From assembly GCF_000739635.1 (NCBI RefSeq), contig NZ_BATQ01000047.1, forward strand, positions 1-59,931: 59,931 bases of DNA. Reading direction: 5' to 3'. Below are positions 17,772-26,392 of the stretch, piece by piece. Below the pieces are notes generated by a model. That model was given only the letters and a program-made list of their open reading frames with translations, had not been told where the DNA came from and searched no databases. This DNA comes from Verrucomicrobium sp. BvORR034. GTDB taxonomy: Bacteria > Verrucomicrobiota > Verrucomicrobiia > Verrucomicrobiales > Verrucomicrobiaceae. A program made the translations under genes and the position numbers. How positions within the stretch are numbered: the stretch's first letter is position 1; every line of letters begins with the position of its first letter.

Positions 17772-18620
17772 ATGCAACCGCACTTTCACGAAGCCAACCG
17801 CCTTTCCTGGAACGCTGCGACGGTGGCGCACAACAGCCACAAGGGCGACCAGACCGCCTGCTTCCGCGATGGAGGCAGTACGTTGTTTCCTGAAGAGAAG
17901 GAGTTGCTTGGAGATTTGACGGGGCTGGAGGTGCTTCATCTGCAGTGCAACTCCGGCCAGGACACCCTCGGCCTGGTGCAACTGGGAGGGACGGTCACAG
18001 GGGTTGACATCTCCGACGAGGCAATTCACTTCGCCACAAAGTTGTCGGCTGACTCCGGGCTGGCGGCCACCTTTCACCGGATGGATGTTTACGACTACTT
18101 CACCTCCACGGTGGAGGCTGGCGTTCAGTATGATGTGATCTTTGCCTCCTACGGCACCATCTGCTGGCTGTCAGACATCGGGGCTTGGGGCCGGGGCATT
18201 CAGGCGCTTCTTCGTCCTGGCGGTCGCTTCGTGTTTGTCGAGTTTCATCCCTTCTCGATGATCTTTGACGACAACTGGAAGTTTCACTATGACTACTTTC
18301 CGAACGGAGCGGTCTCTTCCCCGGGAGTGTCAGACTACGTGGCGCTGTCCGGAAATGGTCTGGCTCTAGGAGAGTATCAAACCGGGGTCGAGAACTTTGT
18401 GAACCCTCACCCGGCTCATGAGTTTGCCTGGGGCTTGGGGGATGTCGTTACCTCCCTGGCACAGGCGGGGCTGACCATTGTCCGGCTGCACGAGTATCCG
18501 TACGCGAACGGCTGCGCGTTGTTTGAGGGCATGTGGGACTCCGGTGGACGGCGGATGGTGCCACCGAAGGGGATGCCCACGATGCCCCTGATGTACAGCA
18601 TCCTGGCGAGGAAGGCGTGA
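17772..18620 (+). CDS. Class I SAM-dependent methyltransferase
   Basis: A 282-residue methyltransferase. Motif I is degenerate: VLHLQCNSGQDTLGL at ~56, followed by TGVDISDEAI for the SAM ribose contact and DVIFASYGTICWL for motif IV. The C-terminal half contains several aromatic residues that could form the acceptor pocket. It follows the LRR kinase by 14 bases and is probably cotranscribed with it. The family contains small-molecule methyltransferases; the acceptor is not predictable here. Confidence 0.82.
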   Translation: MQPHFHEANRLSWNAATVAHNSHKGDQTACFRDGGSTLFPEEKELLGDLTGLEVLHLQCNSGQDTLGLVQLGGTVTGVDISDEAIHFATKLSADSGLAATFHRMDVYDYFTSTVEAGVQYDVIFASYGTICWLSDIGAWGRGIQALLRPGGRFVFVEFHPFSMIFDDNWKFHYDYFPNGAVSSPGVSDYVALSGNGLALGEYQTGVENFVNPHPAHEFAWGLGDVVTSLAQAGLTIVRLHEYPYANGCALFEGMWDSGGRRMVPPKGMPTMPLMYSILARKA

Positions 18621-18686
18621 GCCGGAACTCGCAGGCAGCGCCGCAGAATTCCTGCGGGCTGCCAGCATCATGCGGGAATAGGGCGG

Positions 18687-19493
18687 TCAGCAACTGCCAC
18701 AGCAAGTTGTCTTGGCCGCGGGCGCTTCATCGTACTCGTCGTGCCGCTTCACCCAGTCTCCAAGGTTGAAGTTGGGCCCGTTTTCATTGCGTCCCTTTGG
18801 GGTGAGGTCGAGGAAGTGGTAAGCACCCAGCAACGACTCTGTCTCGCGGGCAAAATCGGAATAGGTGTGGAAAACGTTGCCGTGATCGTCCTTGTAGAAG
18901 ACGCTCACACCGGGCAGTTCGTCGATCTCCAGATCCGTTTCCTCGAAGTTGTACTCCATTTTTCCTCGTGCCTTGTCCTCCTCGGTGGCGGAGACATGGT
19001 AGTCCTGATTGAAATCCGTATCATGTGCGGACACCCAGGGAAACTTCCATCCCATGCGGGCCTTGTATTTATCGAGCTCAGGCAGCGTTGCTCGGGATAC
19101 GGCGATGAGAGTCACGTCATGATGGAAGAGATGGATGTGCGGTCCATCGAAGTGATCCACCATGAAGGAGCAGCCGGGGCACCCTTCCTTCCAGCCGGGG
19201 CCGAACATGAAGTGGTACACAATGAGCTGGCTGTTGCCTGCGAAGAGGTCGGCCAATGATTTTTTTCCTGTTGGGGTGTCGAAGACATAGTTCTTCTCCA
19301 CTTTCACCCATGGGAGTTTGCGGCGTTCCTCCGCCACTTCGTCCTGCACTTTCAAGGCCGCTTTTTCCTTCTTGATCAACTCCTTGCGGGCTTCGATCCA
19401 GGCGGCGCGGGAAACGACTTGATGACTCGATAGCGGCGATTCGGCTGTCGTTGGAGGCTGAGGGGTGGGGCTTTCGATGGTGTTGGTGCTCAT
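18687..19493 (-). CDS. DUF899 family thioredoxin-like protein
   Basis: A 268-residue protein of the DUF899 family, which has a thioredoxin-like fold. The family segments are visible: a basic N-terminal helix (WIEARKELIKKEKA), YVFDTPTGKKSLADLF, HFMFGPGWKEGCPGCSF with a CPGC pair at the thioredoxin position, and DFNQDYHV. The C-terminus ends CCGSC, a cysteine cluster that might bind metal. No signal peptide. It stands alone between convergent and same-strand genes. The function of the family is not established; a redox role is plausible from the Cys pair. Confidence 0.8.
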   Translation of the reverse strand: MSTNTIESPTPQPPTTAESPLSSHQVVSRAAWIEARKELIKKEKAALKVQDEVAEERRKLPWVKVEKNYVFDTPTGKKSLADLFAGNSQLIVYHFMFGPGWKEGCPGCSFMVDHFDGPHIHLFHHDVTLIAVSRATLPELDKYKARMGWKFPWVSAHDTDFNQDYHVSATEEDKARGKMEYNFEETDLEIDELPGVSVFYKDDHGNVFHTYSDFARETESLLGAYHFLDLTPKGRNENGPNFNLGDWVKRHDEYDEAPAAKTTCCGSC

Positions 19494-19624
19494 GGTCTTA
19501 TCTCCTATTCGTGGAGCTGGCAGGAGACTTCCTGGCAGCAGGCTTCAGACCCATGACGAATCGCGCCCAGTCGGCTGGACACCCGTTTCCCATTTATTTA
19601 GCGTTCCATGGTGGAGCGTACCTG

Positions 19625-20395
19625 TCAGGTTGAGATGCGCTTGGGCAGAGAGGCCAGATCGGCGGCCCCAAGGTAGTCACGAAGACGGCTGATGGCTGTC
19701 CTTCCGATTTTTAGGGGATCTGCCAATCCGACAAGAGCCATGCTGGCGGACTCCCGGTTGGTGATTTCCAGATCTTTGATATGAGCCGGGGCCACGATCA
19801 AGGATCGGTCGAGGCGCAGAAAGCCTTCCTGCGGCAGATGGTGCTCCCACTCTCCCAGAGCGCGGTACACGTAGAGTTCCCTGCCATCCACGAGGTGGAG
19901 AATGGAATAGCAAGCGTCTGCTTTGAGACAGACGATCTGGTTGGTGGGGACGACGCGGTAGCTGCGGTGCACCGGGACAATCATGAGGTCCACCATGTAC
20001 AATGGTTGCGGATTGGCGGAGGCATCCGGGATGCGTCCCCGCAACCGGCTGAGGGCGAGGGTAAGGCGGTCTGCAGTGAGGGGTTTCAGCAAATAATCGA
20101 TGGCGCCCACCTCAATGGCCTGGACGGCAAATTCCTCCTGGGAGCTCAGAAAGATGATGCCAGGCAGTTTCTGAAGATGGGGCAGCAGATCAAAGCCGAG
20201 CCCGTCTGGCAACTGGGGGTCGAGGATCAAAAGGTCTGGAGTGAGTGACGTGGACAAGTCCGCCGCCCCCTCAATGGAGCCTGCCTCGCCGATGACCTCC
20301 ACCGCAGCATGAGCGGCGAGGAGTTTCCGCAAATGCGTCCGGGATGCTGGATCGTGGTCCACGATCAGCGTTCGCCAGATTGCTTCACGTTGCAT
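19625..20395 (-). CDS. LytTR-type response regulator
   Basis: A 256-residue two-component regulator: receiver domain at ~5-120 (TLIVDHDP with the acidic pair, LLILDPQLPDGLGF with the phospho-acceptor Asp, IIFLSSQEEFAVQAI, and YLLKPL with the conserved Lys), then a LytTR DNA-binding domain at ~150-245. ATG 20395 is used; the frame is open further upstream but those residues overlap the preceding gene. It begins 29 bases after the cassette protein A gene, so it is probably the last gene of the eight-gene operon. No histidine kinase gene is present. LytTR proteins bind pairs of short direct repeats about 21 bp apart, and such repeats are found upstream of this operon at 29536-29607. Confidence 0.87.
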   Translation of the reverse strand: MQREAIWRTLIVDHDPASRTHLRKLLAAHAAVEVIGEAGSIEGAADLSTSLTPDLLILDPQLPDGLGFDLLPHLQKLPGIIFLSSQEEFAVQAIEVGAIDYLLKPLTADRLTLALSRLRGRIPDASANPQPLYMVDLMIVPVHRSYRVVPTNQIVCLKADACYSILHLVDGRELYVYRALGEWEHHLPQEGFLRLDRSLIVAPAHIKDLEITNRESASMALVGLADPLKIGRTAISRLRDYLGAADLASLPKRIST

Positions 20396-20424
20396 CGGAT
20401 TGGTGGAGAGGGCGGGACGGGCGG

Positions 20425-23400
20425 TCAGTCCTGGAACTGTTCCATGTGCGAAGCGATGACCTTGCCGGTGAAACGGTCGATGGCGATATGCACCCAGAGC
20501 CGGGTTTCTCCCTGGGGAATGAAATTCAGGGCGAGATCCGTGGAGCCGGGGGGCGACATGCGGCCCGTCTGGGAAATGATATCGATGAAATAGTTCCACG
20601 TGCGGGTCTGGCCCGCGGTGCCCAGGGCCCTCACGAGGACTTCCTGCCTTTGCTTGCTGCCGGCCATCTCTGCCGTGAGCCGGTTGACGGGGAGGATGCC
20701 CACGAGATCCGCCAGGCTGCGCAAGGGAGTCAGACCCACCTCGCGACTATAGAGCGTCTGGATGGTGTAGGCATGATCGTTGCTGGTGCGTTCCAACCGG
20801 TGGGGGCGACCGCCGGTGATGTACTCCTGAGCCTGGCCGATCAGGTAGGAGGTGTCCATGAGCTGCGAAAAGATGCTGTCCTTTGGCGACTGGGTGTTGA
20901 TGTTGATGCGCCCCGCCACCACGCCGTCTTGCGGGATCTCATTGATGTCAAAGTACTCCAGCAGAGCGGAGTCTCCGCTGTCTGGGCTGGCAAAGTTGAG
21001 CGTGCGCCAGGGGTCGTCTCGGAAGACGCAGCCCAGTTCTCCGGTGGTGTAGTAGGGGCGGTGCAGGATCACGTTGCGGTCTTCTGACACCTTCGCCTTG
21101 AAGTTTGAGTTGAGGCGGTTTGCCAGGACATCCTGCAAAACCCGCTTCGGGGACGTGGCCGTGCGTCGGCCGACGGCCACATCATCGAGACGTGAGACGC
21201 CATCCTGATCCACCACCAAAGGAGGAATGCCGCCGGGTGTCAGGGGATCGGCCCCTGCGATGGTGGCATAGTCGTTGGCAGCGGTCATGGTGATGACTGC
21301 CGCGGGATCTGTCGCAAGGAGCGGTGCATCCGTCTCCCCCCGGGCCACGCCCCAGCGATTGGTGCGGGGATCGGGTTTGATGAAATAGGGGGTGTGACTG
21401 TCGTTGAAGACGGTGTCATCCGGTGTTTGGGCTGCCTTGTTGGCGGACTGGATGGTGACCGCCACCGAGGCTCCGAGGCCCGCGGTCGGCTCTGTGGAGC
21501 CGTCTCCCACCAGCGCATCGTAGGGCACCCAGACCCCTGCGTCGTTGCAATACTCGAGGACGAGGTTGAAGTGATGAAGCTGGGTCTCCACATTGGGCTT
21601 GGTGGCGCTGGTGGTGATCCAGAAGGCCAGTGCTTTGCCGGTGAAGTAGTCTGGCATGGGAGGGAAGCCGTGCTCACCTTCCGAAGACGTCGAAGGTGTC
21701 CAGTCATTCAGCGGAGGATGCGGGGTCCGATGGGCGTCAGGATTGATGGCGATGATGCGATCTCCGGAGCTATCTGTATCATGCCTGGAGGTCATCTTGG
21801 CATTCGCAAAGCTGCCAACCATCCTGAGTCGAACGGGGGGACGACTCACCGTCTGCAATGGGGCCGCATGCGGATTCACCAGGATGGGAATCGCAAACTG
21901 GTCCACCTGTTGAATGTTGCTCCCCGCGTCGGTCTTGGTGATTTGTCGGAACCGTACTCCATAGAGGTAGGGCAGGTCCTTCACGCCATAGACCTGCCGG
22001 GTGATGCTGGCGGCATTGGTGTAAACAATGGTGGTGGGGAGATTGTTGGGGCGGGCAGCATCAATGATGTTTGCTCCGATCCGGAGAATCTGGAGGTCCT
22101 TGTCGGCATCCCGCTCCGCTGTCAGAGATGCGGTGGTGCCCGTGAAGCTGCGTCCCACCGAGTCGTTGACGATGGCCGCTTTCAGCATCTCAAAAAAGTT
22201 GGGCTCCCGGGTGGCGGCCCTTAACTCGGTGAGAGTCTTGATGTGGGTGTCTTCGTACACCCAGCGTCCCTGGGCATCATTCACAAGACCGAAGTACTGC
22301 TTGATGGCGTCGTCCTTCTGAGTGGAGGTGGACTCGAACCAGGCAATCCGGTTCAGAGCGAAGCGCCGACTGGCAACAGCCGTGCCGGGGAGGAGGGTGT
22401 ACTTTCTTTGGGTGCCATCCACGAGATAATCTGTTGCGGCGGCCTTATGGGTACGCAGGATCGCCGGGGCAAAGACGTTGGCGGCATTCGGGGTGGAAGG
22501 GTCCCAGGAAGGTGCGTCCACTGTGCGGGACCAAGGTGTCATGTAGGACTGGGGGTTGAAGTTGATTTGGTTGTTCTTGCCAAAACGGAGAAGGTCAAGA
22601 CGACTGATGAACTGCGTGTCTCCCTCCGGCGGATCGATGAACCCGTTGTTATTGGAAAGAACCCGGTGGAGGTAGCTTCCATCCCGCGCACTGCGCCTGC
22701 TGCGAACGTCCACGAAACGGTTCTGCGGATCCCGGGCGAGGTCACGGCTGACCGTCATGACCTGGGTGAGATCTGCCCCGGCCAGAGTGGCTTTGAGGGC
22801 GTTGATCTTGAGAATGTCACCTGCCATCGCTGCGGGATAGCCAGCCACGCTGTAGTCGATGAGACAGTCGGTCTGATGAATGGTGAAGGCCGTCCGGCCC
22901 ACCAACGTGGGGCTGGCTGTACGGGTGGGGCCGCTTTCGTCAAAGTAGATCCAGAAGGGCGCGTCGTTCTTGCCCCAAGGTTTGAGTGCCAGAAAGAGAC
23001 TGGGCTCGTTCCATTGCTCTGAATGGATGTAGCGCCCGTCCTTGTTGGGAGTAGAGCTGCGTACATCCGATGTCATGGGGTCGAACAAGGGATGGCTGAA
23101 TTTGGTGATGCTGGGATAGTGGGCGCTCTTGTCGCCCTTCATGGCCGTGGGGATCTTCACGACTGGCAGCATGTTGTCCCGGGTCTTGGGCTTGAAAATG
23201 CGGGTTCCCGCCACCTGGATCACTTCGCTCTGCGAGGGGGCGGTCACCTCTTGGGTCAGGAGCCCGATGGTGTAGTTCAAAGCCGACTGGGCAAAGATCT
23301 CGCTGCGCACACGGGCAGATGCGCTGGCTTCAATGGCGTGATAGTTTTGTGCCCGGGTGAAGAATGCCAGCAAGATGGCAGTAAAGAGGGCCACCAATGC

Positions 23401-23466
23401 GAGGGTCACCACAATGGACGAACCTCGACGTTGAAACTTGAAGTGGAAACCGGGGAGGGATTTCAT
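20425..23466 (-). CDS. Verru_Chthon cassette protein A, giant GspK-like pseudopilin
   Basis: A 1013-residue protein. The N-terminus is basic (FKFQRRG) then a single hydrophobic helix, SSIVVTLALVALFTAILLAF, in prepilin arrangement but without Glu at +5, as in the GspK pseudopilin and PilX-like proteins. The remainder is a large polar, presumably periplasmic domain; near the C-terminus it has an INTQSP and SLADLVGILPVN part resembling the helix-hairpin region of GspK. TIGRFAMs names this family cassette protein A (from memory). GspK is ~330 residues, so this homologue is three times larger. It follows gene C by 12 bases. Proposed role: tip of a pseudopilus; inference. Confidence 0.8.
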   Translation of the reverse strand: MKSLPGFHFKFQRRGSSIVVTLALVALFTAILLAFFTRAQNYHAIEASASARVRSEIFAQSALNYTIGLLTQEVTAPSQSEVIQVAGTRIFKPKTRDNMLPVVKIPTAMKGDKSAHYPSITKFSHPLFDPMTSDVRSSTPNKDGRYIHSEQWNEPSLFLALKPWGKNDAPFWIYFDESGPTRTASPTLVGRTAFTIHQTDCLIDYSVAGYPAAMAGDILKINALKATLAGADLTQVMTVSRDLARDPQNRFVDVRSRRSARDGSYLHRVLSNNNGFIDPPEGDTQFISRLDLLRFGKNNQINFNPQSYMTPWSRTVDAPSWDPSTPNAANVFAPAILRTHKAAATDYLVDGTQRKYTLLPGTAVASRRFALNRIAWFESTSTQKDDAIKQYFGLVNDAQGRWVYEDTHIKTLTELRAATREPNFFEMLKAAIVNDSVGRSFTGTTASLTAERDADKDLQILRIGANIIDAARPNNLPTTIVYTNAASITRQVYGVKDLPYLYGVRFRQITKTDAGSNIQQVDQFAIPILVNPHAAPLQTVSRPPVRLRMVGSFANAKMTSRHDTDSSGDRIIAINPDAHRTPHPPLNDWTPSTSSEGEHGFPPMPDYFTGKALAFWITTSATKPNVETQLHHFNLVLEYCNDAGVWVPYDALVGDGSTEPTAGLGASVAVTIQSANKAAQTPDDTVFNDSHTPYFIKPDPRTNRWGVARGETDAPLLATDPAAVITMTAANDYATIAGADPLTPGGIPPLVVDQDGVSRLDDVAVGRRTATSPKRVLQDVLANRLNSNFKAKVSEDRNVILHRPYYTTGELGCVFRDDPWRTLNFASPDSGDSALLEYFDINEIPQDGVVAGRININTQSPKDSIFSQLMDTSYLIGQAQEYITGGRPHRLERTSNDHAYTIQTLYSREVGLTPLRSLADLVGILPVNRLTAEMAGSKQRQEVLVRALGTAGQTRTWNYFIDIISQTGRMSPPGSTDLALNFIPQGETRLWVHIAIDRFTGKVIASHMEQFQD

Positions 23467-23478
23467 TATCTGGCGGCT

Positions 23479-24354
23479 CTATTGAGGAAGGTAGTAGGTG
23501 CGCTGAAGGACGCGGGTGTGCTGTCGTGCTGGTGGAGGAAGCTCTGCGATGGCTTGCTGCCAGAAGCTTGCGGGTGTGGATTCAAGGGCGGTGCTTGTGC
23601 TCATCGTCACCAGTTTCATTTGAAGAGGGCCGAAACCTTCCGCTTCCGCGATGTCCCTCTGGGCGGGGCCGTCCAGAACGGCAATGCTGGCGATGAAGGC
23701 CCGCACTTCTTTCAGATCCACTTTGATGAATCCATTGGGATCGGGCTGCTGATCGGCAGTGTAGGGGGGCAATCCACGGGGATCCCGTGTGATCGTGCCG
23801 TCACGACGCATCCAGACAAGCTCAAAACGGAAGGCATGCTCTCCCGTCACATCAGAGTCCCCGAGCGCACGGGTGCTGAGACATTCACTGAGAAGATAGT
23901 CTTCGGCCTGGATGTCGTTGTCTGTGGGCCAGAGCAGCGGGGCGCTGCCTCGCACCAGCATGGGCAGATCGCACTTCAGCAGGGGGTGTGGCCGTGTCTC
24001 CATGGTGTAGGAAACAATCGTCATTCGTGCGCGGGGATGCTGGCTGCTGTTTCGGGAGATGGCGACGAACTTGAGTGTGTCATTGGTGGTGGCATCGCCC
24101 GGCTTGAACAACACGCCAGTGCCGCCCCGGGTCACCAAGGTACTGATGTCTTCAGTGAGGTTGTCCAGCGCCATCCGGGCCGAGGTGATGGCATCCATCT
24201 GGCGGAGTTGATGGGAGGTTGCCGTCTGGGCCGTGGTGGTGGCTTGAACCAGCAAGAACGTGAGCACCAAAAAGACCACCATCACCACGAGCAGTTCAAC
24301 CAGGGTGAAACCCTGCCGCAGATGATGGAGGTGTCTATCCGTGTGAGTTTTCAT
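23479..24354 (-). CDS. Verru_Chthon cassette protein C, GspJ-like pseudopilin
   Basis: A 291-residue pseudopilin. Prepilin signal RQGFTLVELLVVMVVFLVL near residue 13, with Gly at -1, Phe at +1 and Glu at +5, so it should be cut and methylated by a prepilin peptidase encoded elsewhere. The globular part has the length and beta-rich look of GspJ. Its ATG overlaps the stop of gene B by four bases (ATGA), a sign of coupled translation. It is the third of four cassette proteins. Confidence 0.8.
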   Translation of the reverse strand: MKTHTDRHLHHLRQGFTLVELLVVMVVFLVLTFLLVQATTTAQTATSHQLRQMDAITSARMALDNLTEDISTLVTRGGTGVLFKPGDATTNDTLKFVAISRNSSQHPRARMTIVSYTMETRPHPLLKCDLPMLVRGSAPLLWPTDNDIQAEDYLLSECLSTRALGDSDVTGEHAFRFELVWMRRDGTITRDPRGLPPYTADQQPDPNGFIKVDLKEVRAFIASIAVLDGPAQRDIAEAEGFGPLQMKLVTMSTSTALESTPASFWQQAIAELPPPARQHTRVLQRTYYLPQ

Positions 24355-24887
24355 TGGGGGCGGAAAATCAGAAGGGCCCGGACGCTGCCTTGATGGTTGT
24401 GCCAGGCGGAGTTTTCCCAGATGGAAGTAGCAGGCCAGGCAATGCGGATCACGGCTCTTCCGCTCGTCCAGTCATCTGGGGGAGGGGTGATTTCAATGCG
24501 ATAGGCAAAATCAGCCTTGTCTGCCGTAACATGGGAACTTCCAGAGGCGTCCATGAGACCTTCCGCAGGTGGATGCGAAAGGTCGCCGGGAGTCCAGGTG
24601 ATCTCACCGATATCCTGAAGGCCCAGCACCTGGTAGCTCCCACCATCCTGCCGGGGGGCTGCTTGAATGCCGGTCGCGATTTGCTTGAGCAGGCGGCTGG
24701 CTTCAGCCTGTCGCGAAGCATTGGCCGTCAAACTCATGCCTGCGGGAAGCAGCCCCATGAGAAGGCTCAGGCTCAGTGCAGAGATGCCCAGAGCGACAGT
24801 GGTCTCCACCAAGCTGAAGCCCCGCGTCCAGCGGGAGCGGACGGTGGATGCCTCGTGGGAGGAAGCCGCGGTGGATCGGATTCGCAT
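24351..24887 (-). CDS. Verru_Chthon cassette protein B, GspI-like pseudopilin
   Basis: A 178-residue pseudopilin. Prepilin motif TRGFSLVETTVALGIS at ~22, with Glu at +5, and a VALGISALSLSLLMGLLPAG helix typical of the short GspI/cassette B group. I start at ATG 24887, one base after the stop of gene D; the longer frame to 24926 overlaps that gene. The end overlaps gene C by ATGA. Confidence 0.78.
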   Translation of the reverse strand: MRIRSTAASSHEASTVRSRWTRGFSLVETTVALGISALSLSLLMGLLPAGMSLTANASRQAEASRLLKQIATGIQAAPRQDGGSYQVLGLQDIGEITWTPGDLSHPPAEGLMDASGSSHVTADKADFAYRIEITPPPDDWTSGRAVIRIAWPATSIWENSAWHNHQGSVRALLIFRPQ

Positions 24888-24888
24888 G

Positions 24889-25617
24889 CTAAGGACGGAG
24901 TATTTGGATATGGCCGCTGGCGCCATTCAGCACGAGAGCCGCCTGATCGGGGTTGTTGGAGTCAACATTTCCACCGCGGGTCGGGAGCAAAACCAGGTCA
25001 ATAAACCGGTCGTAGGGCGTGTTCAGATCGATATCCGGTGTGTAAGTGTTCTTGCCGTCGGTGGTGGTGAAGCTGGAATAGATCATGGCCTTGCCCTGGG
25101 GGCTGAACATGATGGTGAAGAGCCACGCGGGTTCTGGTACCAGGTTGCCAATGGAGACATTGAGCCCCGGGGCTGATGCGAGGGATTTGGAGTCCGCCCC
25201 GGCAAAGCGGAGCTTTTTTAACTCGGCATCCAACTTGTCCCACTCTGCCAGCTTTACTCCCGTCCAGCGGTGAATGTTGCTCAGCACCTGAATGTCGTTC
25301 AGTTGCTTGGTGGATGGGCTGATGCTGGGCCGGGTGACCAGACTGCTGAAGGCAAAGGCGGTCAGCGCATCTTCACCATCCAGGGTTTTGGTGTTTTGGA
25401 AGGCAACGAAGGTGGGTTGGGAGGAGGTGAGTGCGTGATTCCGGGAGAGTTCGAGGAGATTCCAGGTCTCTGTGACCGCCTTGCTCATGCCCCGGTTGCC
25501 CAAAAGAGAGGGCAAGGCGGGCACGGTCGCAAAGATGAGCGCGGCAGTGATGCCGATAACGACCAGAAGCTCCACCAGGGTGAAGGCTCTGGCTCGATGG
25601 TGCGGAAACCTGGTCAT
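24889..25617 (-). CDS. Verru_Chthon cassette protein D, GspH-like pseudopilin
   Basis: A 242-residue pseudopilin with RARAFTLVELLVVIGIT at the N-terminus: Glu at +5 is present but the residue before the cut is Ala, not Gly, which prepilin peptidases accept less well. The C-terminal domain has the GspH/FimT look and length. Its ATG overlaps the stop of the upstream PEP-CTERM gene by four bases, tying the secreted protein directly to the pseudopilin cassette. First of the four pseudopilin genes. Confidence 0.8.
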   Translation of the reverse strand: MTRFPHHRARAFTLVELLVVIGITAALIFATVPALPSLLGNRGMSKAVTETWNLLELSRNHALTSSQPTFVAFQNTKTLDGEDALTAFAFSSLVTRPSISPSTKQLNDIQVLSNIHRWTGVKLAEWDKLDAELKKLRFAGADSKSLASAPGLNVSIGNLVPEPAWLFTIMFSPQGKAMIYSSFTTTDGKNTYTPDIDLNTPYDRFIDLVLLPTRGGNVDSNNPDQAALVLNGASGHIQILRP

Positions 25618-26357
25618 GGCTGGCTGGGCGAATGGGGTTTACGGTGGCGACGCAGGAGCGATGCAGAGAGACCGAGCATGGCCAGGAGGGACAGTGATGG
25701 CTCTGGCACCGCCGATCCAAACGACACCTGCATGTCGTAGGTGTCCCAGTTGGTGCCGGACCGCAGGAAGGTGAGGGTAAAGTCTGAGATGCTCTGCCCC
25801 GCGAATTCCAGAGCATTCAGGTCCCACGTGTAGGTGTAGAGCACCGGCGCGAGACCGCTGGTGTACAGCCCTTCATAGCGGGCGATGTTGTCGCCTGTGG
25901 TGGCGATGGAGGTGTCGGTGGAAAGGACCGCCTGTGCGATGGAATAGGTGGTGGAGCCGATGGCCAGATTGAGCGTGGTGGGCGGTGCTATGGCCACCAT
26001 CTGAATGGTCAACAGGTCTGGCACAGGTGCCGTGATGCCGGAGGCAGCGATGGTGAAGGTGGTGTTTCGCCCTGGCTTCAGGAACTCCGGTACGTAGCTC
26101 GCATTGGCGTTGACATTGGAACTGAGGAGGAAGGTGCCTGCTGTGGCTGAAGGCGTCTCACTTCTGGCATTGCGCACGCCAGCAATGGCCGCGCCGCCGG
26201 GACCTGGATTGCTCCAGAACTCCCGGTTGCCGCCCCATTCCGCGACCGCTTCATGTCCGGAGGGTAGCGGGATGGCGGTGGTCGCGGCCGCCAAGGGCAG
26301 GGAGGCTAGAAGGGAGAGACTGAGGATGAGTGTTTTCAACTGAGCGGGGGGCTTCAT
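25614..26357 (-). CDS. PEP-CTERM sorting domain protein
   Basis: A 247-residue exported protein. The N-terminal signal peptide is MKPPAQLKTLILSLSLL followed by ASLPLAAA. The C-terminus has the PEP-CTERM tripartite tail: VPEPS, a hydrophobic segment (LSLLAMLGLSASLL) and a basic end RRHRK. Exosortase is expected to cut at PEP and attach the protein at the cell surface; no exosortase gene is in the window. The middle is beta-rich with no family I know. ATG 26357 is used because it starts the signal peptide. Coupled by a four-base overlap to cassette gene D. Confidence 0.82.
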   Translation of the reverse strand: MKPPAQLKTLILSLSLLASLPLAAATTAIPLPSGHEAVAEWGGNREFWSNPGPGGAAIAGVRNARSETPSATAGTFLLSSNVNANASYVPEFLKPGRNTTFTIAASGITAPVPDLLTIQMVAIAPPTTLNLAIGSTTYSIAQAVLSTDTSIATTGDNIARYEGLYTSGLAPVLYTYTWDLNALEFAGQSISDFTLTFLRSGTNWDTYDMQVSFGSAVPEPSLSLLAMLGLSASLLRRHRKPHSPSQP

Positions 26358-26392
26358 GAGAGGGCACACACGGGGATGGGTGACGGTGTTTT